Shown here: positions 41,427 to 52,656 of the stretch, one piece after another
How positions within the stretch are numbered: position 1 is the first letter of the stretch
How the letters are laid out: the number at the start of each line of letters is the position of its first letter
Source of the DNA: Silvibacterium dinghuense
GTDB taxonomy: Bacteria; Acidobacteriota; Terriglobia; Terriglobales; Acidobacteriaceae
Assembly: GCF_004123295.1 (NCBI RefSeq)
Contig: NZ_SDMK01000001.1
Span: forward strand, 682,001-746,000
DNA length: 64,000 nt
Direction of reading: 5' to 3'
The notes under the pieces: generated by a model
Seen by the model: the letters and a program-made list of their open reading frames with translations, nothing else
Databases searched by the model: none
What the model was told of the DNA's origin: nothing
Translations under genes and position numbers: made by a program

Positions 41427-43739
41427 TTACCGGCCACCGGCCGGCACGTGCGTCTCGAGATACCGCGCAATCAGACTGTAGATATGGAAGGATGTCCCCG
41501 GTCCTTCACTGATGGAGTGGGTCCGATTCGGATAATCCATGAAGTCAAAGGGCTTGCCCATCGCCACCAATTTATTGATCAGTAGCTCCGTGCCCTGAAA
41601 GTGCACATTGTCATCGCCCGAGCCATGGATAACGAGGAGATTGCCCTGGAGTCCAGCAGCAAAATTGATCGGTGAGCCGTCATGGTACCCCTGCTTGTTT
41701 TCGTCCGGCAGGCCCATGTAGCGCTCCTGGTAGATCGAATCGTAGTGCGACTCGTCGGCAACTGGAGCCACGGCAATGCCGGTAGAAAACACACCCGGAT
41801 AGCGGAACATGACGTTCAAGGTATTCGAACCGCCGCCGCTCCAGCCCCAGATCGCCATGCGCGAGGTATCGATGTAGCTGCGCTCGCGGGCCAACTCCGT
41901 GATGGCCTGCGTCTGCTGCGCCGAGGAAAGCACGCCCACCGCGCCGTAAATGCAGCGCCGCCACTCGCGGCCTTTGAGCGCCGGCGTCCCTTGGTTATCG
42001 AAGCTCATCACCAGGTATCCCTGCCGCGCAATCAGCTCATGAAAGAGCCGGTTGTTTCCTCCCCAGGCATCGCGCACCAGCGCGCCGGCCGGCTCACCAT
42101 AGACATTCACCAACACGGGGTACTTCTTCTTCGGATCGAAGTCCGGCGGCCGGATCATGTAGCCATCGAGCGTGACGCCGTTCGCCACCTTCACCTGGAA
42201 GAACTCGGTATCGGGATTCTTCCCATCCTCTTCACCGATCAGCGGCTCGACCTTCTTCGCCAGCTCCTCGTTATCGACCAGCGTCCGCACCAGCTTGTGG
42301 TCCGGCAGGCTCACGATCTCGACACGCATGGGGTGATTGAAGCGGCTGTAGCGATGCACAGCCCACTTGCCGTTCGGCGCGATGTCGTAGAGGTTCGTGC
42401 CCTTGTCTTCAGCAGGCGTCACACGCTCCGGAGCGCCCGTCCCATCGAGCTTCGAGCGATAGAGATAGAGCCGCGTGGAGTCGCCCGGCGAGGCGGTGAA
42501 ATAGAACGTGTTCGATCCAGCCTGGATCGACTCATTCGACATCAGATCGCCTTCGAAAGGCGTCACCAGCCTCGCCTTTCCGGTTGCCCGGTCCACGCGA
42601 TAGGCATGACGCCAGCCGTCGCGCTCGCTCAGCCATAACAGGTCCGCGGGGTGCGTCTCTCCTTCGCCGGTCTGGTCTCCGATTGGGTCCAGCGGCGAGT
42701 CGTCCACCCAGGCCTTGTCGGTGTCTTCAAAAAAGGGCTTGACCTCGCCGCTCTTCGCTTCCGCGAGCAGAATCTTCGCGTCGTTCTGCAGGCGGTTCAG
42801 ATACTCGATCATCACCTGGCTCGAGTTCCCTGCCCACTCCATCTGTGCGATGTAATGATTGCGCGGGTCGCCGTCGAGCTTCACCCAGGTCGTCGAGCCG
42901 CCATCGGCCGAAACTACCCCCGCGCGCACCGCCGAATTTGTCGTGCCCGGCTGCGGATACTTGTACTGCATCAGCTGCGGATACTCGGCTGCGGTGTCGT
43001 TGATGAGCGTGTATTCGCCCACGCCCGACTGATCGAACTGCCAGTAGGCAATGGCCTTGCTGTCCGGACTCCAGCGGAAGCAGTTGCGGAGCTTCAGCTC
43101 TTCCTCCGATACCCAGTCCGAGGTGCCGTTGATGATGTCTTTCGAGCCATCCGTCGTAAGCTGCGTGATTTTTCCCGTCGCCAGCTCTTCCACGTAGAGA
43201 TTGTTCTCGCGCACCCACGCCACACGTGTGCTGTCCGGCGAGAAGGTCGCGAACATCAGCGTTGACTCGGGCACATCGCCGCCCAGCTTCGTCAGCTTGC
43301 CTGTGTTCACCCCATAGACCCAGTAATCACCACGCGTGTTCGCCCGCCACACCTTCTTCGAGTTGGTGAAGATCAGCAGCTTCTGTTTGTCGGCCGACCA
43401 GGCGTAGTCCTCGATGGCGAGCGGAGCAGACTGACCGGACGGCACGAGTTTGGCCGCAGCCACCAGCACACGGCGCTTGCCGGAGGCGGTATCGTAGGCG
43501 ACGATATCGACACCTTTGCCATCGGCGGCAGGCTCGAGAATAGTGTACTCGTCGCCGCCGTTCAGCCATGCCAGCTGCACGTTCTTCGCACCGTAAGCGT
43601 GCTTGTTGAAGATGGCATCGAGGCCCTGCGCAAGCTCCTGCTGTTTCGCTGTGACATCAGCGGCAAAGGCGGAAGAACACGCGGCAAACGGGACGACACA
43701 ACCCAGGCCGAGAGCAAGCACACGGACAGACAGGGACAA
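41427..43739 (-). CDS. S9-family dipeptidyl-peptidase IV-like serine peptidase
   Basis: About 770 residues from TTG at 43739 (GGAAGG 6 nt upstream), giving a signal peptide (VRVLALGLGCVVPFAACSSAFAA); the frame stays open to 43868 without support. The N-terminal half is the DPP-IV beta-propeller (DYAWSADKQKLLIFTNSKKV, NCFRWSPDSKAIAYWQFDQS). The hydrolase domain has the nucleophile Ser in MAIWGWSGGGSNTL, Asp in HGSGDDNVHFQGT and His in YPNRTHSISEG, the GDDNVHFQ/RTH pattern of DPP IV. It releases X-Pro or X-Ala dipeptides from peptides, probably in the periplasm. Monocistronic. Confidence 0.95.
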   Translation of the reverse strand: MSLSVRVLALGLGCVVPFAACSSAFAADVTAKQQELAQGLDAIFNKHAYGAKNVQLAWLNGGDEYTILEPAADGKGVDIVAYDTASGKRRVLVAAAKLVPSGQSAPLAIEDYAWSADKQKLLIFTNSKKVWRANTRGDYWVYGVNTGKLTKLGGDVPESTLMFATFSPDSTRVAWVRENNLYVEELATGKITQLTTDGSKDIINGTSDWVSEEELKLRNCFRWSPDSKAIAYWQFDQSGVGEYTLINDTAAEYPQLMQYKYPQPGTTNSAVRAGVVSADGGSTTWVKLDGDPRNHYIAQMEWAGNSSQVMIEYLNRLQNDAKILLAEAKSGEVKPFFEDTDKAWVDDSPLDPIGDQTGEGETHPADLLWLSERDGWRHAYRVDRATGKARLVTPFEGDLMSNESIQAGSNTFYFTASPGDSTRLYLYRSKLDGTGAPERVTPAEDKGTNLYDIAPNGKWAVHRYSRFNHPMRVEIVSLPDHKLVRTLVDNEELAKKVEPLIGEEDGKNPDTEFFQVKVANGVTLDGYMIRPPDFDPKKKYPVLVNVYGEPAGALVRDAWGGNNRLFHELIARQGYLVMSFDNQGTPALKGREWRRCIYGAVGVLSSAQQTQAITELARERSYIDTSRMAIWGWSGGGSNTLNVMFRYPGVFSTGIAVAPVADESHYDSIYQERYMGLPDENKQGYHDGSPINFAAGLQGNLLVIHGSGDDNVHFQGTELLINKLVAMGKPFDFMDYPNRTHSISEGPGTSFHIYSLIARYLETHVPAGGR

Positions 43740-44112
43740 TGGGAACCTTCCAGGATGCAGAAATAGGAAGCAGAAATCTTGAGGGGATGCTTCGATTTTC
43801 GATTCAGTATATAAGCGGCCTGGGGCTACACGTCTCGCTTCCGATGAGATGGGTTCGTGCCTTCCCAACCAAGCTTCCTGTTATCCGCCACAAACATTCA
43901 GATCGCGACCAAAGGGAGCGGGCGCCGAAGGCAGAAGGCCGCGCGGTTAGCGCCGCGACCAAAGGGAGCGGGTGCCGAAGGCGAAAGGCCTGGACGGCCA
44001 GTCCCGCGACCAACGAGAGCGGAGGCCGAAGGCGATTCGCCCTGCGCGAAGCAGCCGAAGGCGACCCGCCCTGCGCGTAGCAGGGCTGTAAGATGGTCTG
44101 TCAGGTTGCCGC
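43740..44112. other. Intergenic region holding the main repeat block
   Basis: The left 165 nt presumably contain the peptidase promoter; nothing specific was seen. From 43905 the sequence is made of the 28-nt repeat units described separately, reaching to about 44090, just before the aminopeptidase start. Confidence 0.5.
43905..44092 (+). repeat. Dispersed repeat, array of three 28-nt units (copy A)
   Basis: Units at 43905-43932, 43955-43982 and 44006-44033 begin GCGACCAA and end GCCGAAGGC; the first two differ at one base. They are spaced 50-51 nt apart. A partial unit (CAGCCGAAGGCGA) and a tail CCCGCCCTGCGCGTAGCAGGG follow. Single units of the same family are at 45748, 47071 (inverted) and 61602 (inverted). 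Confidence 0.85.
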
Positions 44113-45624
44113 ATGAAAACAGACCTCCTTCTCTCGCCCGCCACCGCTGCCTCCACCCCGCTGCTCGCCGTTTTTGCCGTCGATCGCAACACCAGCAAGG
44201 ATAAGGACGCCAAGGCCGATCTCGCCGTGCTTTCGTCCGAGCCCGCTCTGCAAAAGGCCGCCGCGTTCGTCCTCTCCACCGGCGAATTCCGCGCCGAGAT
44301 GAACGAAACGCTGCTGCTGCATGCGCCGGAAGGCCTCGCCGCCGCGCGCCTGCTGGTCATTGGTCTGGGCAAGACCGGTAAGGCCACGCTCCATGACCTG
44401 CGCCGGGCCGCCGGTACGGCAGTCCGTTTTGCCAAGCCGCGCGGGATCAAGGCCCTCGCCATCGCCGTGCCGGAGGATTTTGACGCAGCCGCAGCCGCGC
44501 GGGTGATCGCAGAAGGCGCCATTGTGGGCGACTTCGACTCCGACACCTATCGCACTGACCGCAAGGACCGCAGCCTCGATGCCGTCACCGTTCTCGCGCC
44601 TGCATCATCCGGAAAGGCTGCTCTCGAGGCCGCGCTCGTTGAAGGCATTGCCGTCGCCGAGTCGCAAAACTTCGCCCGCACCCTCATCAACGAGCCCGGC
44701 AACCGCATGACGCCGACCATCCTCGGCCAGAAGGCCGCGGAGATGGCGAAGGAAGTCGGTATCCAGTGCGAGGTCTACGGGGCGGAAAAGCTGCGCGAGC
44801 TCAAGATGGGCTCTTTCCTCAGCGTAACGCTCGGCTCCGAGGAGCCGCCGGTGCTGATCGTGATGAAGTACGAGCCAGAGCATGCACCTGCCGACGGCCC
44901 CGTCATCGGCCTCGTCGGCAAGGGCATTACCTTCGATAGCGGCGGCATCTCGCTCAAGCCCGGCGAGGGCATGGAGAAGATGAAGTACGACATGGCCGGC
45001 GGCGCGGCGATGATCGGCGCCATGCGCGCCATCGCCCTGCTCAAGCCAAATGTCCGCGTCCTCTCCGTGGTCTGCGCAACAGAGAACATGCCCGACGGCA
45101 AGGCCCAGAAACCGGGCGACATCCAGATCGCCATGTCCGGCAAATCGATTGAAATCATCAACACCGATGCTGAAGGCCGGCTGGTGCTCGCCGACGGTCT
45201 GCACTACGCCCGCGAGTTGGGGGCGACGCACCTTATCGATGCCGCCACCCTGACCGGCGCAGTCGCCGTGGCGCTCGGACAGGTGAATGCCGGCGCCTTC
45301 TCGAACGATGAAGAGACCTTCGAGCACTTCACCGAAGCGGCGAACATCTCGGGCGAGAAGTTCTGGCGCCTGCCGGTCGAAGACGAATACCGCGAGCAAA
45401 TCCAATCGCCCATCGCCGATATCCAGAACACCGGCAAGACCCGCTACGGTGGAGCCATCACCGCCGCCATGTTCCTCAAGGAGTTCGTCGGCGACACGCC
45501 ATGGGTTCACCTCGACATCGCGGGCCTCGCCTGGCTCGATGCCGATAAGAGCTTCATCGCCCGCGGCCCCAGCGGCATCGGCGTGCGCACCATCACGGAG
45601 TGGGTTCGCACCTACGCGAAGTAA
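44113..45624 (+). CDS. pepA: Leucyl aminopeptidase (M17)
   Basis: 503 residues, the normal length. The N-terminal macrodomain-like region (LLAVFAVDRNTSKDKDAKAD) is followed by the dimetal catalytic domain: VGKGITFDSGGISLKPGEG with Lys and Asp ligands, MKYDMAGGAAMIGAM, VCATENMPDGKAQKPGD and the M17 signature NTDAEGRLVLADGL, then IDAATLTGAVAVALG and SPIADIQNTGKTRYGGA. Cleaves N-terminal residues, preferably Leu, from peptides in the cytoplasm. AGG lies 7 nt before the ATG. The gene is framed by two copies of the 28-nt repeat family. Confidence 0.96.
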   Translation: MKTDLLLSPATAASTPLLAVFAVDRNTSKDKDAKADLAVLSSEPALQKAAAFVLSTGEFRAEMNETLLLHAPEGLAAARLLVIGLGKTGKATLHDLRRAAGTAVRFAKPRGIKALAIAVPEDFDAAAAARVIAEGAIVGDFDSDTYRTDRKDRSLDAVTVLAPASSGKAALEAALVEGIAVAESQNFARTLINEPGNRMTPTILGQKAAEMAKEVGIQCEVYGAEKLRELKMGSFLSVTLGSEEPPVLIVMKYEPEHAPADGPVIGLVGKGITFDSGGISLKPGEGMEKMKYDMAGGAAMIGAMRAIALLKPNVRVLSVVCATENMPDGKAQKPGDIQIAMSGKSIEIINTDAEGRLVLADGLHYARELGATHLIDAATLTGAVAVALGQVNAGAFSNDEETFEHFTEAANISGEKFWRLPVEDEYREQIQSPIADIQNTGKTRYGGAITAAMFLKEFVGDTPWVHLDIAGLAWLDADKSFIARGPSGIGVRTITEWVRTYAK

Positions 45625-45972
45625 GCCGGCACGCGGCTTTGCCCTTTCTTGCCGAATGGAGGATAAGGGTGCCCCCAAGCTTTGCGTAGGGGCCCCCGAC
45701 GAAGTAAGCCGTAAGGGGAGATTCGTTTCACCGCATATATCCGGATTGCGACCAGCGGGAGCAGAGGCCGAAGGCAATCGCCCGGACGGCCAGTCCCCCG
45801 GATTCACACGGCTTTCATCTTTCCCTGCCAACCTGCTTATAGGGTCGTCCTGCCAAAATCAGGGGCCTTTCTGTATGTGCGCTTCCGGTCTTTCCGCGCA
45901 TGCAGGCAAAATACATAGGAAACTTTCCGGAACGGCTCTCCTGTTCCTACTACCTGGTTCCCCGGAGGAAAA
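45625..45972. other. Intergenic region with a GGGTGCCCC hairpin and repeat copy B
   Basis: Contains GGGTGCCCC...GGGGCCCCC (about 45668-45695), a hairpin of the family seen at 873 and 61668. A 28-nt unit GCGACCAGCGGG...GCCGAAGGC lies at 45748-45775, with flank AATCGCCCGGACGGCCAGTC. The remaining part up to 45972 should hold the pstS promoter; no Pho-box-like repeat was recognised. Confidence 0.55.
45748..45803 (+). repeat. Dispersed repeat, single unit (copy B)
   Basis: One 28-nt unit (45748-45775) beginning GCGACCAGCGGGAGC and ending GGCCGAAGGC, preceded by TCCGGATT and followed by GGACGGCCAGTCCC, which also follows the second unit of copy A (43992-44005). Nearly identical, in inverted orientation, to copy C. 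Confidence 0.8.
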
Positions 45973-47019
45973 ATGTCTCGCAAACCTGTAGCTCTGGCCC
46001 TTCTCACGCTGGGCGCAATGGCTCTTACCGCCTGCAAGTCGAATACAGTCGCCCTCAACGGTGCCGGCAGCACCTTCGTCAACCCGGTCATGACCCGCTG
46101 GGTCCAGGAATTCTCCCAGAGCCATCCCAATATCCAGATCAACTACCAGTCCATCGGATCGGGCGCAGGCGTGCAGCAGGTCAAGGCGGGAACGGTCGAC
46201 TTCGGCGCCTCCGATGCTCCACTCACTGACAGCGCGCTGGCCGCGATGCAGCCGGTCATTCAGATCCCTGAGTCGGCCGGACCGGTCTGCATCACCTATA
46301 ACCTCCCCGGCCTCACCCAGCCGCTGCAGCTCTCCCCCGAGTCTCTGGCCGGCATCTTCCTGGGCACCATCAAGACCTGGCAGGACCCGCGCATCACCGC
46401 CGATAACCCTGGCGTAACGCTGCCCAAGCAGAACATCGCGGTCGTCCACCGCGCAGACGGCAGCGGCACCACCAACGCCTTCACCACCTACCTCTCGGCC
46501 ATCAGCCAGGACTGGCAGACGAAGGTCGGCAAGGGCAACAGCGTCAGCTGGCCGGTCGGTCTCGGCGGCAAGGGCAGCGAAGGCGTCACCGGCCAGCTCC
46601 GTCAGTCGCCCGGCGCCATCGGCTACGTGGAGCTGACCTACGCGCAGCAAAACAACCTGCCCGTGGCGAAGATCAAGAACCAGGCCGGCAACTACATTGC
46701 TCCCACCGCGCAGTCAACCACCTCGGCTATTAACGCCTTCACCGATGCGCTCTCGAAGGACCCGCGCACGCCCATCGTGAACCCGCCTGCTCACGCCGGT
46801 GATGCGTATCCGATCTCGACGCTCACCTTCCTCATCATCCCCAAGGATGGTACGGATAAGGACAAGCGCGCAGCACTCAAGAGCTTCATCCAGTACATCA
46901 TCGGCGACGGCCAGTCCGTCTCCGGCACGCTCAACTATGCGCCGCTGCCCGATGGAGTGAAGCAGTATGACCTGCAGCAGCTCAACCAGCTGACCGCCGG
47001 CGGCCAGCCGCTGCAGTAA
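45973..47019 (+). CDS. pstS: Phosphate ABC transporter substrate-binding lipoprotein PstS
   Basis: 348 residues. Lipoprotein signal with lipobox LTAC (Cys21) after ALALLTLGAMA. Phosphate-binding motifs: NGAGSTFVNPVMTRWVQEF, QSIGSGAGVQQVKAGTVDFG, ASDAPL and the HRADGSGTTNAF loop. GGAGG with a 4-nt A-rich spacer precedes the ATG, implying strong translation. No pstC, pstA, pstB or phoU follows; instead comes a terminator-like palindrome, so this is an orphan pstS lying between two copies of the repeat family. Confidence 0.96.
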   Translation: MSRKPVALALLTLGAMALTACKSNTVALNGAGSTFVNPVMTRWVQEFSQSHPNIQINYQSIGSGAGVQQVKAGTVDFGASDAPLTDSALAAMQPVIQIPESAGPVCITYNLPGLTQPLQLSPESLAGIFLGTIKTWQDPRITADNPGVTLPKQNIAVVHRADGSGTTNAFTTYLSAISQDWQTKVGKGNSVSWPVGLGGKGSEGVTGQLRQSPGAIGYVELTYAQQNNLPVAKIKNQAGNYIAPTAQSTTSAINAFTDALSKDPRTPIVNPPAHAGDAYPISTLTFLIIPKDGTDKDKRAALKSFIQYIIGDGQSVSGTLNYAPLPDGVKQYDLQQLNQLTAGGQPLQ

Positions 47020-47023
47020 GGAG

Positions 47024-47100
47024 TGGCCGTCCAGGCCTTTCGCCTTCGGCTGCTTCGCGCAGGGCGAATCGCCTTCGGCCCCGCTCCCGCTGGTCGCAAT
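47024..47100 (-). repeat. Dispersed repeat (copy C, inverted)
   Basis: On the minus strand a unit GCGACCAGCGGGAGC...GGCCGAAGGC lies at 47097-47071, followed by GATTCGCCCTGCGCGAAGCA, GCCGAAGGCGAAAGGCCTGG and ACGGCCA, blocks also present in copy A. It starts within 5 nt of the pstS stop codon. Confidence 0.8.
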
Positions 47101-47105
47101 CCGGC

Positions 47106-47131
47106 ATGGGCGCTCCCGCGGGAGCGCCCAT
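47106..47131. terminator. Palindromic terminator-like hairpin after pstS
   Basis: ATGGGCGCTCCCG and its exact complement form a 26-bp palindrome. The following bases (TGTCTG) are only weakly T-rich, so rho-independent activity is plausible but not certain. It lies between repeat copy C and the next gene. Confidence 0.6.
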
Positions 47132-47208
47132 TGTCTGCCCGATCTTTACCTGCCCAATCCGGTGCGGCCGGATTTGCAATTCCGCTCCCACGCCATCAAG
47201 ATGCACTC

Positions 47209-48462
47209 ATGTCTGTCGGCCGTCTGCGTATCTTCTCCCTTGCAGGACTTCTGCTCGCATCGTTTGCTCCCGGCATCGCCTCTGCGCAGCAACAGCCAGT
47301 CACGGTCGCTCAGCAGAAGCTCCTGCAGGTCAAGGCCGGAGACATGGATACCTCGGTATCGCCTGCGCTCCAATCCGCAATCAGCGCATTCAAGACCGCT
47401 CTGGCAGCCCAGACCGATGCAGTCATCACGCAATTGCCGCCGCAGTCGACAGCCGAAGCAGCGCAGCAGAGACTTGCCGCCGCCATGCCTTCGCCCGCTG
47501 TCGGCAAGCCCACAGACACCGATAGCAAATCGGCAGACGGCAATGCTTCCTCTGCTCCCACGGCAGGGCAATACGGCGGCGAACTTCAGCTTTCTGTCAC
47601 TCAGCCCGAACCCTCTCTGTTTCTAGTGCAGGAATCCTTCGATATTGCCTGCGGCGACGATACGGTTCTGCTCGCCTACCGCAACGAGTCGGGACACTGG
47701 CAGCGCATTCTGCTCTGGCAGAGCAAGCCATACAACGAGATCAGCGGCGCCTTCGGAGATACCTACGCGGTCCAGCTGCTTCATCCGCAGCGCAACGGCC
47801 ATCCGCTGCTGCTGGTGCTGCACGGAACGCCGTGGTGCACTTCCACGATGAGCTCTTTTCATATGGACGTATTTGAGCTCGGCGCATCCCCTGCGAACAC
47901 GCCTCTCTGGCATGGCGACCACGGATACCGGCGCCTGGATCTCGATCCCCCGCTCACGCTTAAACTCACCGCTGACGGCTTCGAGGTACGGACCAGCGTG
48001 AGTGAGGCTGGCGACCGCATTTTCCGGAAAGGTGTCATGCGTTATGCCTTCCAGAATGACGCCATCCACCGGATTGAGCCGATTGCCATGAATGCGCACG
48101 ACAGCGTCGAGGAATGGCTGGAGATGCCGCGCAGCGAAGCCGCCGGATTCGCCGACGACGTGCCCGGCTCTCTTACCTGGAAGATGTTTCAGGATTTTAC
48201 CTGGGAAGGCCGCCCCGAAGGCGCTCATATTCCCCTGGCGGAAGTGGGAGCCGTCCGCGCCTGCACAGACTCAACCACGCATTTTCAGGCTGAAGTCACA
48301 AGCACCATCTACGACCCCTCAGGCAAGCAGAAGGACCACCCCGGTCCCACCTATTTCGTGCAGCTCCAGCAGGTCTCGAACGGCTACCGTATCCATTCCG
48401 CGGCGCAGTCGCCCGATCCTGCCTGCAAAGGCCCAGATCTCATGAGTGGTTCGCACATGTAA
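47209..48462 (+). CDS. Secreted protein of unknown function
   Basis: About 417 residues from the ATG at 47209, which begins a signal peptide (RLRIFSLAGLLLASFAPGIASAQ); an open frame extends upstream through the repeat but is not credible. The first 100 residues are Gln/Ala-rich (VAQQKLLQVKAGDMDT). The rest is a mixed beta domain with an N-terminal ESFDIACGDDTVLLAYRNES segment, SGHWQRILLWQSKPYNEISG and HPLLLVLHGTPWCTSTMSSF. Four or five Cys could form disulfides. No family recognised. Confidence 0.75.
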   Translation: MSVGRLRIFSLAGLLLASFAPGIASAQQQPVTVAQQKLLQVKAGDMDTSVSPALQSAISAFKTALAAQTDAVITQLPPQSTAEAAQQRLAAAMPSPAVGKPTDTDSKSADGNASSAPTAGQYGGELQLSVTQPEPSLFLVQESFDIACGDDTVLLAYRNESGHWQRILLWQSKPYNEISGAFGDTYAVQLLHPQRNGHPLLLVLHGTPWCTSTMSSFHMDVFELGASPANTPLWHGDHGYRRLDLDPPLTLKLTADGFEVRTSVSEAGDRIFRKGVMRYAFQNDAIHRIEPIAMNAHDSVEEWLEMPRSEAAGFADDVPGSLTWKMFQDFTWEGRPEGAHIPLAEVGAVRACTDSTTHFQAEVTSTIYDPSGKQKDHPGPTYFVQLQQVSNGYRIHSAAQSPDPACKGPDLMSGSHM

Positions 48463-48488
48463 CCTGCTCCTGGAGCCTGCAAAATGCA

Positions 48489-48756
48489 AGAGCCTGTTAT
48501 GAACTTTCGCGCGAGCGGCGTTACTGGGGAAAATCGGCCCAGACGAGGCGGAGGACGAAGACATTGGCGATTCCAAGGCGAGGCCGACAACGAAGTATGG
48601 GCCGATTTTCCCCGCAACCTGGAGGGCTGGGGCCAATTTTCCCGACCTCTTCGTCGCTCGCTGCTAGGATATGGCCCGATATCCGTCGCAACTCGCTCCT
48701 CGACCTCGTAAAAATTGGCTCCCAGCGTCCGCCGCGGGAAAGCTCATAACAGGCTC
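48489..48756. mobile_element. 268-bp foldback (MITE-like) element
   Basis: Ends are near-perfect inverted repeats: 48489-48508 (AGAGCCTGTTATGAACTTTC) and the complement of 48737-48756, matching at 19 of 20 bases; weaker pairing continues about 20 nt further in. An inner inverted repeat, TGGGGAAAATCGGCCCA (48525-48541) with 48598-48614, matches at 16 of 17. No transposase frame is inside. The right end supplies the first base of the TAG of the diguanylate cyclase gene. No clear target-site duplication was seen. Confidence 0.7.
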
Positions 48757-49678
48757 TACAGCGCCGCCATCAGGTCTGCCACCACGATACAGTTCCGCCC
48801 CTGGGCCTTGGCGCGATAGAGCGCGGCATCTGCCTGCATCAGCAGCGGCTCCAGCGCGCTGTCATCCTTGCCTTCGTAGATTGCCGCGCCCACGCTCATG
48901 GTCACGGAGAGCTCGCCGCCCGCCGCAACCACCGGCACGCAGGCGACCGCCTTCCGGATGTCCTCGCAGCGCCGCTCTACCGCAGCGCGGTCACAGCCTG
49001 GGATCACGATGAGAAACTCTTCGCCGCCGTACCGGCCCACGGCATCTCCACCGCGGACAGCGGTGCCCAGACGCCGGGCAACCTCCTCGAGCACTGCATC
49101 CCCGGCCGGGTGTCCGTAGGTATCATTCAGATGCTTGAAGTGGTCCACATCGCACAGCACCAGCAGAGTCGGCTTCGCCTGGTGCGCGCCACGCTGCAGC
49201 GACTTGTGCGCAAAATCGAGGATCGCCGCACGGTTATTGAGGCCGGTCAGGGAATCGTGCGTGGCCTTGTATTCCATCTCCTCATGCGCCTTCACCAGCT
49301 TGCCTTCAAGCTCGAGGATGCGCATGCCGGTCCGCAGCCGGGCCTGCAGCTCGGCAGGAGCGCATGGCTTTACCAGATAGTCGTCCGCACCGGACTCCAG
49401 TCCGGCCACCACATCTTCGCTGTTCTGCCGCGAAGTCAGCATGATGATGTACACATACGACCGCTCATTCTGTCTCTGCCGCACCTCGCGGCAGAGCTCC
49501 GGACCATCCAGCTCCGGCATCATCCAGTCCACCAGTGCCAGCCGCGGTCCATCCTCCGAGGAGAGAATCTCGGCGGCTTTGCGGCCATCCTCGGCAAGCA
49601 CCACGTCGTAACCGAACTGCTGCAAGGTCCGTTGCATCAGCATCCGGCTGATCGGTTCGTCTTCGGCCAGAAGTATCT

Positions 49679-49682
<4 letters not shown>
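48756..49682 (-). CDS. Receiver-GGDEF diguanylate cyclase
   Basis: 308 residues from the ATG at 49682, which overlaps the stop of the upstream kinase by ATGA; a TTG at 49700 is the alternative. Receiver: AEDE pocket, D52 in [12 protein letters not shown]83 and K105 in YLVKPC. A coiled linker ([19 protein letters not shown]) joins the GGDEF domain: [32 protein letters not shown] and the active site GGEEF (219-223). An RGGD I-site (210-213) five residues before it predicts product inhibition by c-di-GMP. It likely takes phosphate from the overlapping hybrid kinase and makes c-di-GMP. Its stop codon lies on the edge of the foldback element. Confidence 0.95.
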
Positions 49683-52465
<2,783 letters not shown>

Positions 52466-52595
52466 GATCGGCCCCTAAGGATGCCTCTAAGGTAACGTGC
52501 CTTTATGGGTACGAATCTAGCACCTTTGTGGCACGCCGATACGATCTAGGGTAATGCGTCCATAGCTCGGAAAGTGAGGAATGCGCTGCCATAAA

Positions 52596-52631
52596 GCACC
52601 TACACGCAAATATCGCTTTGCGCATAGGTGC
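52596..52631. terminator. Terminator-like hairpin
   Basis: GCACCTA-CA-CGCAAA (52596-52610) pairs with TTTGCG-CA-TAGGTGC (52617-52631) with a two-base internal mismatch; loop TATCGC. It lies 26 nt after the stop of the minus-strand gene at 52657 and is followed on that strand by TTTAT. Confidence 0.65.
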
Positions 52632-52656
52632 CATTTCGGTTCATCGGTCGAGAAAA

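Noticed and set aside
43905-44033. Three 28-nt repeats at 50-51 nt spacing, superficially like a CRISPR array.
   Set aside because: Only three units, the third differs at several bases, the 22-23 nt spacers share sequence with other copies of the family, single units occur elsewhere in the window, and no cas gene is present.
45615-45711. Direct repeat CGAAGTAAGCCG at the pepA stop and again about 85 nt later.
   Set aside because: Twelve bases only, with no element boundaries or inverted ends between them; may be chance or a minor local duplication.
47023-47208. N-terminal extension of the secreted protein reading through repeat copy C.
   Set aside because: It would place 62 Arg/Pro-rich residues before a normal signal peptide and is encoded by dispersed repeat sequence.
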